Assembly: GCF_900095265.1 (NCBI RefSeq)
Contig: NZ_LT607656.1
Coordinates: forward strand, 18,321 to 82,320
Length of the DNA: 64,000 nucleotides
DNA from: Janthinobacterium sp. UMAB-56
GTDB lineage: Bacteria > Pseudomonadota > Gammaproteobacteria > Burkholderiales > Burkholderiaceae_D
Direction: 5' to 3'
Position numbers and translations under genes: made by a program. The notes beneath the pieces were generated by a model, which was not told the DNA's origin, made no database searches, and saw only the letters and a list, made by a program, of their open reading frames with translations. Shown one piece after another: positions 52,541 through 62,708 of this stretch (position 1 is the stretch's first letter; each line of letters starts with the position of its first letter).

Positions 52541-52599
52541 CTTTTCCTTTGTTGTTGACCTCGTTACACTAGTACCATCAGTCAACAACGAAGGAAAAG
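52541..52599 (+). promoter_or_regulatory. Long hairpin enclosing the catalase ribosome site
   Basis: The arms CTTTTCCTTTGTTGTTGAC (52541-52559) and GTCAACAACGAAGGAAAAG (52581-52599) pair at 18 of 19 positions with one U-G wobble, around a 21-base loop. The right arm contains the Shine-Dalgarno AAGGA (52591-52595), and the ATG is at 52605. If transcribed, the stem would hide the ribosome site. No confident promoter for catalase is seen, so whether the left arm is in the transcript is unproven. Confidence 0.75.
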
Positions 52600-52604
52600 C
52601 AGCC

Positions 52605-54068
52605 ATGAGCCAACAGCCGCCACTCAGTACCGCTTCGGGCATTCCCGTCGCCGACAACCAGAATTCCATCAGCGCCGGCCCCCGTGGCCCCTTGCTGTTG
52701 CAAGACTTTCACCTGATCGAAAAACTCCAGCATTTCAATCGCGAGCGTATCCCTGAGCGCGTGGTGCACGCAAAAGGCTCTGGCGCCTATGGCACTTTTA
52801 CCGTCACGCACGACATCTCGCCTTACACCAAGGCCAGGCTGTTCAGTGAAGTGGGCAAGCAGACGGCGACCTTCGCCCGTTTCTCCACCGTGGGGGGCGA
52901 ACGCGGCAGTGCCGATACTGAACGCGACCCGCGCGGCTTCGCCGTGCGCTTCTATACGGAAGAAGGCAATTGGGATTTGGTCGGCAACAATACGCCGATG
53001 TTCTTCATCAAGGACCCGATCAAGTTTCCCGATTTTATCCACACGCAAAAACGCGATCCGCAAAGCAATCTGAAATCGGCCGAAATGATGTTCGACTTCT
53101 GGAGCCATGCGCCAGAAAGCCTGCACCAGGTCACCATGCTGTTCTCGGACCGCGGCACGCCGGATGGCTACCGCCACATGGATGGCTTCGGCAGCCATAC
53201 GTATAGCTTGATCAATGCCGATGGCCAGCGCGTGTACGTGAAATGGCATTTCAAGACACGCCAGGGCATCAAGAATTTGCCTGCCGCAGAAGCGGGCCGC
53301 CTGGCCGGTGCCGATCCCGACTACGCCCAGCGCGACCTGTTCGGCGCGATCGAACGCGGCGATTTCCCGCAGTGGGAAGTCAAGCTGCAGGTGGCGACGC
53401 AGGAGCAATTGGATGCATGGGAACAGCGCACGGGCTGGAACCCGTTCGACCTGACGAAAGTGTGGCCGCATGCCGACTTCCCGCTGCTGCCTGTGGGTAT
53501 TTTTGAGCTGAACCGCAACCCCGACAATTACCACGCGGAAGTCGAACAGGCGGCGTTTTCGCCGGCCAACGCCGTGCCGGGCATGGGCTATTCGCCGGAC
53601 AAGATGCTGCAAGGCCGCTTGTTCGCCTACCACGACGCCCAACTGTACCGGGTCGGCACCAACCACCAGCACTTGCCCGTGAATGCGGCCCGCTGTCCCT
53701 TCCATCACCAGCAGCGCGACGGTGGCATGGCCATCAACAATGGCGGTGCGGCGCCCAACTATGCGAACGTGTCGGCGGCAGGCAGCGCGCCGCAGGGGCT
53801 GGGCCACGGCGAGGGCGCACTGGCGCTCGATGGCGGCGCGGCGCGCTACGACGGGCGCGGCATGGAAGATGACTTTACGCAGGCCGGCAATCTGTTCCGC
53901 CTGATGTCCGACCAGGCGAAGCAGAACCTGTTCGACAACCTGGCGGGTCCCTTGAGCCAGGTGCGGCCGGAAACCCTGCAGCGTCAGCTGAGCCACTTCG
54001 ACCGGGCCGATGCCGCGTATGGCGCCGGTGTGAGGGCCGCCCTGCAGGCGCGTGGCGTGACCCTGTAA
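52605..54068 (+). CDS. kat: Monofunctional heme catalase
   Basis: 487 residues, small-subunit (clade 3) catalase. Hallmarks are RERIPERVVHAKGSGAYGTF with the distal His, the Asn in DLVGNNTPMFFIKDP, the NADPH-site region and the proximal heme Tyr in GRLFAYHDAQLYRVGTNHQH. The C-terminal part (MEDDFTQAGNLFRLMSDQAK) is complete. It destroys hydrogen peroxide. The ATG follows AAGGAAAAG, which is buried in a 19-bp stem. A DsbA-like gene precedes it. A clade-level gene symbol is not assigned beyond kat. Confidence 0.95.
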   Translation: MSQQPPLSTASGIPVADNQNSISAGPRGPLLLQDFHLIEKLQHFNRERIPERVVHAKGSGAYGTFTVTHDISPYTKARLFSEVGKQTATFARFSTVGGERGSADTERDPRGFAVRFYTEEGNWDLVGNNTPMFFIKDPIKFPDFIHTQKRDPQSNLKSAEMMFDFWSHAPESLHQVTMLFSDRGTPDGYRHMDGFGSHTYSLINADGQRVYVKWHFKTRQGIKNLPAAEAGRLAGADPDYAQRDLFGAIERGDFPQWEVKLQVATQEQLDAWEQRTGWNPFDLTKVWPHADFPLLPVGIFELNRNPDNYHAEVEQAAFSPANAVPGMGYSPDKMLQGRLFAYHDAQLYRVGTNHQHLPVNAARCPFHHQQRDGGMAINNGGAAPNYANVSAAGSAPQGLGHGEGALALDGGAARYDGRGMEDDFTQAGNLFRLMSDQAKQNLFDNLAGPLSQVRPETLQRQLSHFDRADAAYGAGVRAALQARGVTL

Positions 54069-54079
54069 GCGTGTATCGC

Positions 54080-54103
54080 AGGCGGAACAGCCTAGTTCCG
54101 CCT
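54080..54103 (+). terminator. Hairpin after catalase
   Basis: AGGCGGAAC, six bases, GTTCCGCCT, 11 bases past the catalase stop. It lacks a T-run (GTTGTTG follows), so it is a weak or factor-dependent terminator. Confidence 0.5.
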
Positions 54104-54238
54104 GTTGTTGATACAGCACAAATTAGAGCTTGATACTAAATATTGCCGTATGGACATATTTGCCGCCCATGCGTAGACTTGTCGGTCTGATGATCGCGCC
54201 GTCGTCCTGACGGCGTCCTGACTAGAAAGTCTTGCAAT

Positions 54239-54634
54239 ATGAATATGGCGAAGCTGTCGGTGCATGGGGACGACCCCACGCTCAAATCCATCCTCGAAGT
54301 CTTGCCCACCGATCCGGAACGGCAATGGCGCAAGGGCGAGGCGAAGGGCGCGAGTCGCGTGCATCTCGACTCCGGCTTCGAAGTGCTGATCGCGCAGGCA
54401 GCCAAATCGCAAGTGTTGCCCTCGCGCATACGCAGCTACCTGGCTGAATGCCGCTCGCGCGGCGTCACGTTCAGCATGCCGCGCATCGTGGCCGAACTGC
54501 AACTGGAATTGAATGGCGACGATACGCTCGATGCGCCGCTCGACCTCTCCCTGGCTGACATGCAGCACTTGACGGAAATGGGCATCAGCCTGAGCTTGGT
54601 GACGCGTTCCGCCGTGGCGCTGATGAGCGCCTGA
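54239..54634 (+). CDS. Hypothetical protein, 131 residues
   Basis: 131 residues (or 129 from the ATG at 54245), no signal peptide or membrane helix. The first part (KLSVHGDDPTLKSILEVLPT) faintly resembles DUF4279-like domains; the second part is helical, with LPSRIRSYLAECRSRGV. The ATG at 54239 has only a weak GAAAG site. It is flanked by a hairpin and a strong terminator, so it is its own transcript. The leader carries a doubled GTCCTGAC. Function unknown. Confidence 0.55.
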   Translation: MNMAKLSVHGDDPTLKSILEVLPTDPERQWRKGEAKGASRVHLDSGFEVLIAQAAKSQVLPSRIRSYLAECRSRGVTFSMPRIVAELQLELNGDDTLDAPLDLSLADMQHLTEMGISLSLVTRSAVALMSA

Positions 54635-54640
54635 CACCTA

Positions 54641-54670
54641 TGGCCACCTGCCCGGGGTGGCCATTTTTTT
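54641..54670 (+). terminator. Intrinsic terminator after the unknown gene
   Basis: TGGCCACC, a short loop, GGTGGCCA and seven T, 6 bases after the stop. It is also the boundary with the convergent M1 fusion gene. Confidence 0.9.
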
Positions 54671-54671
54671 G

Positions 54672-57600
54672 TCATGGTTCGGCGATATCGACGGTGACCA
54701 TATTGTCGTCAGGCTTGCGGTCGATCAGCTTGTTGTCGGGATCGATGCCCGCCTTGCCGGGCCGGCTGCTGACGATGACGGTATAGCTCGCTTCGCGCGC
54801 CGTCATGCGCAGGCGTTCGCGCAGCAGCGGATGGCCATTCGCGTCGTCGACGCCGATCTCTATCCAATCGTGCAGGGGCGCGTCGTGTTCCTCGCCCTGT
54901 TCGCCGGCCGTCAATTTGCTCGCCTGTACCTTGAGGCTGACGGCGTATTTTCCATCGCTGCGTTTCGTGGCCGTGGCCGACAGGGCGCGGTTGTCGAACA
55001 GCACGATTTTCTCGAACAAGTCGTCGATCAGGTAAGCCTGCTCGGGCGGCGTGACCAGGCGCAAGCCCTGGACCAGGGCCGTCACGCTGGCATACGGCGG
55101 GCCTTTCTGGCCATGAGTCTTGAGCAGCTCGCGCAGCACGCCGTTGACCTTGTCTTCACCGATGATGTCTTGCAGCAAGTACATGGCCAGGCTGCCCTTG
55201 TGGTAGTGGATGTAGGCCTGGTTTTCATTCTCGGCCAGCGGCAATTCCTTCTTGCGCTCTTCGCTGCGTCCCATCAGGTATTGATTCAGGTCATAGCGCA
55301 GGAAGCGGCGCATCTTCGCCGGTCCTGCGGTTTTTTTCATCACCATCAGGGCCGAATATTCGGCCAGGGTTTCGCTGAGCACGGTCGCGCCGCGCGTGTT
55401 GCCGCCCACCAATTGATGCGCCCACCACTGGTGCGCCACTTCATGCGCCGTGACGTAGAACGGATAATCGATGTCCTTTGGATTCTTGTCGTCCACCCTG
55501 GCGATGAAGCCCAGCCCTTCCGAGTATGGAATCGTGTTCGGGAATGCTTGCGCAAACGTGGCGTAGCGGGGGAACTCGACGATGCGCAGCACCTTGTGCT
55601 GGTAGGGGCCGAAGTTCTTCGTGTAGTAATCGAGCGCTTCCTTGCTGCCGCGCACGAAACGCTCAAGGTTGTATTCATGGCCAGGATGGTAATACACGTC
55701 GATGGCCACGTCTTGCCAGCGTTCGTGCCTGACGGCGTAGCGGGCCGACTGGAACGCATAAAAATTCAGGATCGGCTGCTCCATCGTGTAATGGAAGTAA
55801 TGGCGGCCCTTGGCGATCCAGTCGTTGTCCAGCATGCCCGGCGCGATGGCCGTCTGGCCATCGATGGTGCTGACGGTGGCGTCAAAGTTGATGCGGTCGG
55901 CGTCGTTGCTGACGTAATTGTCGGCCAGTCCCCGTGCATCGTCGCGCGGCAAGGCCCGTTCGCGCGCAGGCAAGCCGTGTTTCTTGCGGTCGCGCGGGTC
56001 CGTCAATTCCTGGCGTGGCTGGTAGCCGATGTGCGGCAGCACGCTATTCGTGAAGAAGGTGCCGTTGGCGACCACGGGCGTGTCCTGGCCCAGGCCGAAG
56101 ATGCCGCGCGGCGCATAGCGGACGTCGAAATCGAGGCCCAGGGTGGCGCCCGGCGCCAGCGGCGCGGCCAGGCGGTAGCTGTAAAAACCCAGCTTGCCGT
56201 CATCGAGGCCGGGATGCACGCGCGCATCAAAACGCAGCCGCATGGTGGAAGTGGGGTCTTGCTGCACAAAAATGTGGCTGATCGGCAGGCTGGTCTTGTT
56301 TTGCAGCAGATAGCGGCCCGTGATGGTGACGCTGCGCTGCGCCGGGTAGATGGCCACGTCGAGTTTCACGTCGGTGATTCTCGGCTGCGGCGTGGCGGCA
56401 AACTTGCGGTACTGGCGCTCGACACTGGCGCGGTCTGCATCGCGGGCAAATTCGGACTTGTAATCGTTGGCCACATGAAAGACGTAGAACAGCACGGCGC
56501 CGGCACCGAGGAAAATCAGGGCGCCGCCGGCAAAGCTGGCCAGTACGCCTTGCGTCAGGCCGTGTCGCGCCAGGCGCAGGCGGATGCGCCAGCTGTCCTG
56601 CGCGCCGCGCGGCCAGAACAGCAGCGACAGCACCGTCAGCATGACGGCCGCGCCGCTCCAGTACAGCAAGTACCAGCGCTCGCGCAACAGATAGTGGCCG
56701 GCGCCGTTCATGGCCGAATACACGAAGTCCGGCGTGTTGCCGTACAGCAGCAGCGGGTCGCCCAGGCCCAGCGAGGAAAAGCTGATGCTGGCGATGTGGT
56801 ACAGAATCATGGCGAAATACGCCAGGTACTTGTGATTGATCAACACCTGCAAAAAGATGGCGAGTACGGCGACCAGCGCATAGGAAGGCAGGTGCGACAG
56901 GAACAGCGATTCCACGTACAGACCGGGGTCCAGGCGGTAATAGCCCTTGAAGACCTGGATCGACATGCCGCACAGCATGATGACCAGGCTCAGCAAGGCT
57001 TGCAGGCCGACCAGCGCAAACAGCTTCGACAGCAAGGGCAGCCAGTTCGGCACGGGCAGGGCGTCGAGCATCAGATGGGTGCCTGCCTCGCGTTCGCGCC
57101 ACACCAGCTCGCCCGCATAAAAGGTGGTAATGATCAGCATGAACAGGGCGAACGAGGCGCTGACCATGTCCAGCACTTTTTCCGTCACCGGATAGGTATT
57201 CGTGCCATAGAGGGAGCCCATGTCCAGCGCGCCCGCATACATGGTCAGCACGCCGGCCAGCACGATGACGACAAAATAGATGTTCTTGATGGTTTCGCGC
57301 AAGTTCAGCCAGCTCATCTTGACGAGCAGGGCGGCCAGGTTGCGCTGCGCGAAGTCCGGTGTTTCCTGCGTGGACAGCGAGGCGTTCGACAGGCGTAGCG
57401 GGACGTCGCCCTCGCTGCGGCGCTTGCTGGTGCCCGCGTCCGTGGTGGCGTGAAACTGGAAGCGCCAGTAGCCGAGCAGCAAGGCCACCAGGGCGAAGCC
57501 GGACCAGATGGCCCGGTTCAGCAGGTACACGCCTTCCAAAGTCACCAGGCGCGTGTTGCGCTCGGCATTCGGCCAGTATTCCGTCAGGCGTATCAGCGCC

Positions 57601-58250
57601 GTGGTACCGAAGGGGTCGATCAGGGCGGCCAGGGTCTTGTAGTCGAGGTCGCGCGCCAGCGACGGGGCCACCAGGTAGCCGATCAGCATGACCACCGAGC
57701 TGATGTACACAGGCAGCATGCGCCGCGTCAGGGCCGCGATGACGAAGAAAATGGCGCCGAAGATGAACAGGTTCGGCAGCAGGGTAAACACATACGGCAT
57801 CAGGTAGGCCAGCGCGCGTTGCGGTCCCAGCCGTTCCGGATCGATGCCGGGCAGCCAGGCGCCCAGCCAGGCACCGATCACGATGCTGGAAAACACCACG
57901 GCCAGCACCAGATAGGCGCCGAGGAAGCGGCCAAATACATACTGGTATTTTTTGATCGGCGCGCTGAAGAAGAAATGCTGCATGCCGTATTCGAAATCCT
58001 GCTGCACCGAGCGGCCCATCATGGCGGCCACCACCACGGCGCCGAAGCAGCCCAGCAGGCTGCACGTAAAGGCCAGCGAGCGCGGTGCGTTGATCAGGAA
58101 CTTGCCGCCGAAACTGATGCTCGCTTCCTTGAAGACGCCGCCGGCGGCAGCCATCCACAGCATGGCCAGCGCCAAAAACATGGCGAAATACACCCAGGTG
58201 GACAGCAGCTTGAGCCGCTGTCGCGCTTCAAAGCGGGCGATGGCAAACAT
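54672..58250 (-). CDS. ABC-2 type permease fused to M1 aminopeptidase
   Basis: 1192 residues from [16 protein letters not shown]. The first half (about 1-590) carries two sets of ABC-2 permease helices ([20 protein letters not shown] in one, [20 protein letters not shown] in the other). The second half is an M1-type zinc aminopeptidase with HEVAH at 936-940 and a Glu about 20 residues later (SETLAEY). The peptidase lies outside the membrane by topology. The ATP-binding subunit is the next gene upstream, ending 11 bases before this start. The family is known as a fusion; the substrate is not. Confidence 0.88.
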   Translation of the reverse strand: MFAIARFEARQRLKLLSTWVYFAMFLALAMLWMAAAGGVFKEASISFGGKFLINAPRSLAFTCSLLGCFGAVVVAAMMGRSVQQDFEYGMQHFFFSAPIKKYQYVFGRFLGAYLVLAVVFSSIVIGAWLGAWLPGIDPERLGPQRALAYLMPYVFTLLPNLFIFGAIFFVIAALTRRMLPVYISSVVMLIGYLVAPSLARDLDYKTLAALIDPFGTTALIRLTEYWPNAERNTRLVTLEGVYLLNRAIWSGFALVALLLGYWRFQFHATTDAGTSKRRSEGDVPLRLSNASLSTQETPDFAQRNLAALLVKMSWLNLRETIKNIYFVVIVLAGVLTMYAGALDMGSLYGTNTYPVTEKVLDMVSASFALFMLIITTFYAGELVWREREAGTHLMLDALPVPNWLPLLSKLFALVGLQALLSLVIMLCGMSIQVFKGYYRLDPGLYVESLFLSHLPSYALVAVLAIFLQVLINHKYLAYFAMILYHIASISFSSLGLGDPLLLYGNTPDFVYSAMNGAGHYLLRERWYLLYWSGAAVMLTVLSLLFWPRGAQDSWRIRLRLARHGLTQGVLASFAGGALIFLGAGAVLFYVFHVANDYKSEFARDADRASVERQYRKFAATPQPRITDVKLDVAIYPAQRSVTITGRYLLQNKTSLPISHIFVQQDPTSTMRLRFDARVHPGLDDGKLGFYSYRLAAPLAPGATLGLDFDVRYAPRGIFGLGQDTPVVANGTFFTNSVLPHIGYQPRQELTDPRDRKKHGLPARERALPRDDARGLADNYVSNDADRINFDATVSTIDGQTAIAPGMLDNDWIAKGRHYFHYTMEQPILNFYAFQSARYAVRHERWQDVAIDVYYHPGHEYNLERFVRGSKEALDYYTKNFGPYQHKVLRIVEFPRYATFAQAFPNTIPYSEGLGFIARVDDKNPKDIDYPFYVTAHEVAHQWWAHQLVGGNTRGATVLSETLAEYSALMVMKKTAGPAKMRRFLRYDLNQYLMGRSEERKKELPLAENENQAYIHYHKGSLAMYLLQDIIGEDKVNGVLRELLKTHGQKGPPYASVTALVQGLRLVTPPEQAYLIDDLFEKIVLFDNRALSATATKRSDGKYAVSLKVQASKLTAGEQGEEHDAPLHDWIEIGVDDANGHPLLRERLRMTAREASYTVIVSSRPGKAGIDPDNKLIDRKPDDNMVTVDIAEP

Positions 58251-58260
58251 GGCCGTCCCC

Positions 58261-59154
58261 TCAGTCGCACTGCGGGGCGACGCGGTGGCGCCCCGCAATG
58301 GTGGCGAAATACAGGTCTTCCAGGTCGCCGATGGCTTCCTCGAAGCCATCGCCCGGGTCGTCGTCGCTGTAGACGTGGATCAGGGTGCGGCCTGACAGCA
58401 GGCGCGTGGAAATGACGGCGTGGCGCTGCTGGAAGCTGGCCAGTTCCTTCTTCTCGACAAAGCGCGCCCAGATCTTGCAGCTGACCTCGTCGATGAGTTC
58501 CTGGGTCTTGCCGCACAGCAGCAAATGGCCCTTGTTGATGATGGCCATGTTGGCGCACAGGTCGGCCACGTCGGAGACGATGTGGGTCGACAGGATTACC
58601 GTCTTGTCTTCGCCTATGTCGGACAGCAGATTATGGAAGCGCACGCGCTCCTGCGGGTCGAGGCCGGCCGTCGGCTCGTCGACGATGATCAGTTTCGGGT
58701 CGCCCAGCAGGGCTTGCGCGATGCCGAAGCGCTGGCGCATGCCGCCGGAAAAACCGCCCAGGCGCTGGTGGCGCACGTCGAACAGATTGGTTTGCTGCAA
58801 CAGGCCATCGACGACCTCGCGCCGGCGCGCCCGCTGCGACAGTCCTTTCAAGGTGGCGAAGTGGTCAAGCAGCTCGTAGGCAGTCACTTTCGGGTACAGG
58901 CCGAAGTCTTGCGGCAGGTAGCCCAGCATGCGCCGGATCTCGTCCTTGTCGTCGAGCACGTCGTAGTCGCCGAAGAAGATGGAGCCGGAATCGCATTCCT
59001 GCAAGGTGGCCAGGGTGCGCATCAGGGTCGACTTGCCGGCGCCATTCGGGCCCAGCAAGCCAAACATCCCGGGCGGTATTGTCAGCGATACCTTATCCAG
59101 CGCCACCACGCCATTCGCGTAGGTTTTCGACAATTTGCGGATCTGCAATTCCAT
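58261..59154 (-). CDS. ABC transporter ATP-binding protein, partner of the M1 fusion
   Basis: 297 residues. Walker [15 protein letters not shown], a Q-loop in [11 protein letters not shown], signature [15 protein letters not shown], Walker [14 protein letters not shown] and the switch His in [14 protein letters not shown] are all present. The C-terminal extension after about 215 is an accessory region. It drives the permease-M1 fusion next to it. The 203-base gap before it (59155-59357) holds no gene. Confidence 0.9.
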   Translation of the reverse strand: MELQIRKLSKTYANGVVALDKVSLTIPPGMFGLLGPNGAGKSTLMRTLATLQECDSGSIFFGDYDVLDDKDEIRRMLGYLPQDFGLYPKVTAYELLDHFATLKGLSQRARRREVVDGLLQQTNLFDVRHQRLGGFSGGMRQRFGIAQALLGDPKLIIVDEPTAGLDPQERVRFHNLLSDIGEDKTVILSTHIVSDVADLCANMAIINKGHLLLCGKTQELIDEVSCKIWARFVEKKELASFQQRHAVISTRLLSGRTLIHVYSDDDPGDGFEEAIGDLEDLYFATIAGRHRVAPQCD

Positions 59155-59357
59155 ACAACTCCTAACTCATGCGTTGCCGCCCGATGCTACAGGGCTACTC
59201 TATGCTGGCATTGTATTGAATTTAAGACGTACTGGGCAGCTGCATGCGATACACGGCATTTTCGCGTGGCCAGAGTGCAGATGGGCGGGGTGGGCGGCGC
59301 GCCCGTATTGGTCTTCTGTGGGGGCTTGTTTTGCCCCGCTGGCGCGCCGCATGACAA

Positions 59358-60554
59358 TCAATTACGGAACAGGACCGATTCCCGGTTAAACCACCAGCGG
59401 CACAGCATCAGCAGGGCGCCGGCGATCACCGTGGTCGAGGCCAGGATGACGCCGAACATGCGGTAATCCATGGTGCCCTTGACCAGTTCCTTCATGGCCA
59501 GCGAAACGTTGGTCAGCGGCACCATGGCCCAGATCCAGTTCAGTTCGACGCCGGGCAGCATGGCCGCCACCGTGGGCAGGATGACGAACAGCATCAATGG
59601 CGTGATCATGCCGGCCGCTTCCTTGTAGCTTTTCGCATAGATCGAGATCGACAGCAGCAGCGAGGCAAAGATGGCGGCCGTCGGCACCAGCATCAGGGTC
59701 ACCATGGCCAGGTCGGGCAAGCCAATGCTGCGCACCATGACGGCCATATTGCCCTCGAGCGAGCTGCCGAAGATGGCCAGCAGGGCGCCCATGCTGCCCA
59801 CCATCAGCACGGCCGAGGTCATGCCGACGGTAAACAGCACGAGGAATTTGGCCAGCACGATGGCGCTGCGCGGCACGGGCGCCAGCAGCAGGGTTTCCAG
59901 GGTGCCCCGCTCCTTTTCGCCCGCGCCCAGGTCGATGGCCGGATACATGGCCGCCGTCAGGCACACCATCAGCAGCAAATAGGGCAGCATGCCGCCGACG
60001 ATGGCGCCCATTTGCTCGCGCTCGTTGGCCGTCGACTGCTTGTCGAGCACGATGGGGTGCAGGGCAAAGGCCAGTTGGGCCGGGCTCAGGTTCAGGGCCG
60101 ACAGCGCCCCTTCGCGCAAGCTGGCGTTATACGCCTCGACAATCTCGCGCACCCGCTGCTGGGTCACGTCGACTGTGCTGGCGCTGTTGTAATGCAAGGT
60201 GACCTTGGCTTGCTGTTGTTGTTTCAGCGCCTCTTCAAACTGGGGCGGAATGACGACGGCGAACTTGATGGTGTCGTCGCCGATGGCGCGGCGGATGTCG
60301 GCCTCGCTGGCAAGCGCTACTTCGCGCAGGTTGTGCTGCTGGGCAAAAAGCACGCTCAAGCCCGGCGAATGGTCCTTGCCAAACAGCGCGTAGCGCATTT
60401 CCGCCGTCTTGGCATTCTTGAACATATTGTTCGAGACGTAGGCGAAGCCGCCAAAGATCAGCGGCATGGCAAAGATGGGGATGAGGATGGTGAAGATCAG
60501 CGTCTTGCGGTCGCGCGTGAGTTCCAGCAACTCTTTCAAATAAATGGTCCACAT
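59358..60554 (-). CDS. NatB-like ABC-2 permease
   Basis: 398 residues, six-helix ABC-2 permease of the NatB/CcmB-like exporter group: an N-terminal helix, a large extracytoplasmic domain (about 50-190, with IVEAYNASLREGALSALN), then five helices (LPYLLLMVCLTAAMYPAIDL onwards). E. coli-type homologues export sodium or drugs; the substrate here is unknown. It follows its ATP-binding partner by three bases, forming a complete transporter separate from the fusion pair. Confidence 0.85.
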   Translation of the reverse strand: MWTIYLKELLELTRDRKTLIFTILIPIFAMPLIFGGFAYVSNNMFKNAKTAEMRYALFGKDHSPGLSVLFAQQHNLREVALASEADIRRAIGDDTIKFAVVIPPQFEEALKQQQQAKVTLHYNSASTVDVTQQRVREIVEAYNASLREGALSALNLSPAQLAFALHPIVLDKQSTANEREQMGAIVGGMLPYLLLMVCLTAAMYPAIDLGAGEKERGTLETLLLAPVPRSAIVLAKFLVLFTVGMTSAVLMVGSMGALLAIFGSSLEGNMAVMVRSIGLPDLAMVTLMLVPTAAIFASLLLSISIYAKSYKEAAGMITPLMLFVILPTVAAMLPGVELNWIWAMVPLTNVSLAMKELVKGTMDYRMFGVILASTTVIAGALLMLCRWWFNRESVLFRN

Positions 60555-60557
60555 GGT

Positions 60558-61346
60558 TCAAGCTCCCTGGTTGATGACGCTGACAAAGGCATCGTACAAG
60601 TCCGCGCTACCGCCCAGGTGGCGCAGTTCCTGGACCGTACCATGGAAGGCGGTGGTGCCGCGGTTGATGATGCAGACGCGGTCGCACAGCTTTTCCACCT
60701 CGTGCAGGTGGTGCGTGGAAAAGATCAGCGGCACGCGCAGCGCCTTGTAGCTGGCGATGAAGTCGAGCAGGATCTTGGCCGACATCACGTCCAGGCCCGT
60801 CGTCGGCTCGTCGAGGATCACCACTTGCGGCTCGTGCACGACGGTGCGGGCGATCGCGCACTTCTGTTTCATGCCCGTCGACAACTGATCGGCCCGCTTG
60901 CCGCCGTACTCCTCCATTTGCAGCAGGGAAAACAGCTCGTCGCAGCGGCGTTTCAGCTTGTCAGCCGGCATGCCATGCAGGCGGCCAAAGTATTCCACGT
61001 TCTCGCGCGCCGTCAGGCGGCCGTACAGCCCCGTCGAGCCGGACAGGAAGCCGATGCTCTGGCGCGCCGCCAAAGGCTGGCGCAGTACATCGACGCCGTT
61101 GACGAGGGCGCTGCCAGCGTCCGCTTGCAAGGCCGTCGACAGCAGGCGCAGGGTGGTGGTCTTGCCGGCGCCATTCGGACCCAGCAAGCCCAGCACCTCA
61201 CCGGGGGCGCAGCTGAAACTGACGTCGCGCACGGCGTGGAACCAGCCCGCGTGTTCGCGCGGATCGCTGACGTGCACGACCTTGCCCTTGTGGGGCGGCA
61301 TGCGGAAACGTTTTGCCAGGTGTTTGACCTCTATCATGTGTTTCAT
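60558..61346 (-). CDS. NatA-like ABC transporter ATP-binding protein
   Basis: 262 residues from [14 protein letters not shown] (61337 is an alternative start). Walker [19 protein letters not shown], signature [16 protein letters not shown], Walker [14 protein letters not shown] and the His in [14 protein letters not shown] are seen. It pairs with the NatB-like permease. Upstream the next gene is divergent, so this starts the minus-strand ABC block. Confidence 0.9.
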   Translation of the reverse strand: MKHMIEVKHLAKRFRMPPHKGKVVHVSDPREHAGWFHAVRDVSFSCAPGEVLGLLGPNGAGKTTTLRLLSTALQADAGSALVNGVDVLRQPLAARQSIGFLSGSTGLYGRLTARENVEYFGRLHGMPADKLKRRCDELFSLLQMEEYGGKRADQLSTGMKQKCAIARTVVHEPQVVILDEPTTGLDVMSAKILLDFIASYKALRVPLIFSTHHLHEVEKLCDRVCIINRGTTAFHGTVQELRHLGGSADLYDAFVSVINQGA

Positions 61347-61485
61347 CCATTCAACGGTGAAGAACGAGAGTAGCATGCAAAAAATGTAACTTGCAACATG
61401 GAAATATCGTTTGGTCTATTGAAAAAAACAGCATCTTCATGCAAGCTGGCCTGGTGGGCGCCGGCGGACGGCGCGGGAGAGTGCA

Positions 61486-61917
61486 ATGCAAACGATCGAT
61501 CAGGCGATGCAGGACAAGGTACTGGCCGTGGCCCGTGCCGGCATGACCAGTGCCGAAGCCATCGGTTTCTTCCGCGTCAGCCTGGGGCTGTACTACCTGG
61601 CCGGTCTGATGACGGAGGAAACGCTCGATTTCAAGCAGATCGACGCGCAGTACAACCGTTTTATTTATCACTCGATAGGTGGCGGGCACAGCATTGCCAG
61701 CCTGCTGCAATTCATGAGCGGCGAGAAAGTCTTGCGCGTATTGCAATCCGAGCGTTTTCTCGCCGCGTTTGCCCAGCATTGCCCGGACATCCCCGTCGAC
61801 AGCATCTCTTTCCTGGTTTCACTCAACCTGGGCGTGGCGAAAAGCCTGTCCGGCCTGGACGCCGTTGGGCCCGTGGTGGACTGGATCGAGCAGGAAAAAG
61901 CGCGCACAAGTCAATAA
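61486..61917 (+). CDS. Hypothetical protein, 143 residues
   Basis: 143 residues, mostly helical, no signal peptide. Segments such as IGFFRVSLGLYYLAGLMTEE and DSISFLVSLNLGVAKSLSGL are mildly hydrophobic. A GGGAGA ribosome site precedes the ATG. I do not recognise it. It lies alone upstream of coq7, divergent from the ABC genes. Confidence 0.6.
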   Translation: MQTIDQAMQDKVLAVARAGMTSAEAIGFFRVSLGLYYLAGLMTEETLDFKQIDAQYNRFIYHSIGGGHSIASLLQFMSGEKVLRVLQSERFLAAFAQHCPDIPVDSISFLVSLNLGVAKSLSGLDAVGPVVDWIEQEKARTSQ

Positions 61918-62002
61918 AGCCCCGTTCACCTTGCGCGCTGCGTGGGGACGGCTGGCCCTGATCGTCCTATAATTCATGTTTTCCCTTACATGAATAGCCA
62001 CG

Positions 62003-62647
62003 ATGACCGCGAACCGCCATTTTGACCCCCTGGATCGTTTGATTGTTGGCGCCGACAAGGCCCTGCGTGTCATCGCGGGCGTTGCTGCGGCCTCGCGCCC
62101 CACGCCGGCCGCGCATGCGCCCGATGCGAAACTGAGCCCGGCCGAGCAGCGCCATAGCGCCGGCTTGATGCGCGTCAACCATGTGGGCGAAGTGTGCGCG
62201 CAAGCCCTGTACAACTCGCAGGCGCGCTATGCGCACAGCCCGGCCATCCGCGCCCAGTTTGACGAAGCAGGACGCGAAGAGGAAGATCATCTGGCCTGGA
62301 CGGCGCAGCGCCTGACGGAGCTGGGCTCGCGTCTGAGTCTGCTCAATCCCCTGTGGTATGCGGGCTCCTTTGCGCTCGGCACCATCGCCGCGCGCATGGG
62401 CGACGGCCGCAGCCTGGGGTTTGTCGTGGAAACGGAGCGCCAGGTGGAAGCGCACCTGGCCAGCCACTTGCAGGAATTGCCGCAGCAGGACGCCAAGTCG
62501 CGCGCCATCGTCAAGCAGATGGCCATCGATGAAGTGGAGCATGGCGCCGCCGCCCAGCGCCTGGGCGCCATCGATACCCCGGCACCCGTGAAGGCGCTGA
62601 TGGGGTTGATGGGTAAAGTGATGACAAAAACGGCTTACTATATTTAG
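62003..62647 (+). CDS. coq7: COQ7-type ubiquinone hydroxylase
   Basis: 214 residues. The di-iron carboxylate motifs are present: [38 protein letters not shown] and [11 protein letters not shown]. It hydroxylates 2-polyprenyl-3-methyl-6-methoxy-1,4-benzoquinone in ubiquinone synthesis at the inner membrane. A strong hairpin follows. Confidence 0.95.
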   Translation: MTANRHFDPLDRLIVGADKALRVIAGVAAASRPTPAAHAPDAKLSPAEQRHSAGLMRVNHVGEVCAQALYNSQARYAHSPAIRAQFDEAGREEEDHLAWTAQRLTELGSRLSLLNPLWYAGSFALGTIAARMGDGRSLGFVVETERQVEAHLASHLQELPQQDAKSRAIVKQMAIDEVEHGAAAQRLGAIDTPAPVKALMGLMGKVMTKTAYYI

Positions 62648-62649
62648 AC

Positions 62650-62685
62650 GCAGAAAAGAGCTGGGGTCAGACCCCAGTTTTCTGC
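62650..62685. terminator. Long hairpin between coq7 and the OsmC gene
   Basis: GCAGAAAA, CTGGGGTC and its mirror GACCCCAG, TTTTCTGC form a stem with one small asymmetric bulge. The CTGGGGTCAGACCCCAG core is common as a terminator-like hairpin in this group. It serves both convergent genes. Confidence 0.85.
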
Positions 62686-62708
62686 TGCATCCAAGCAAAT
62701 TGTGCCGA

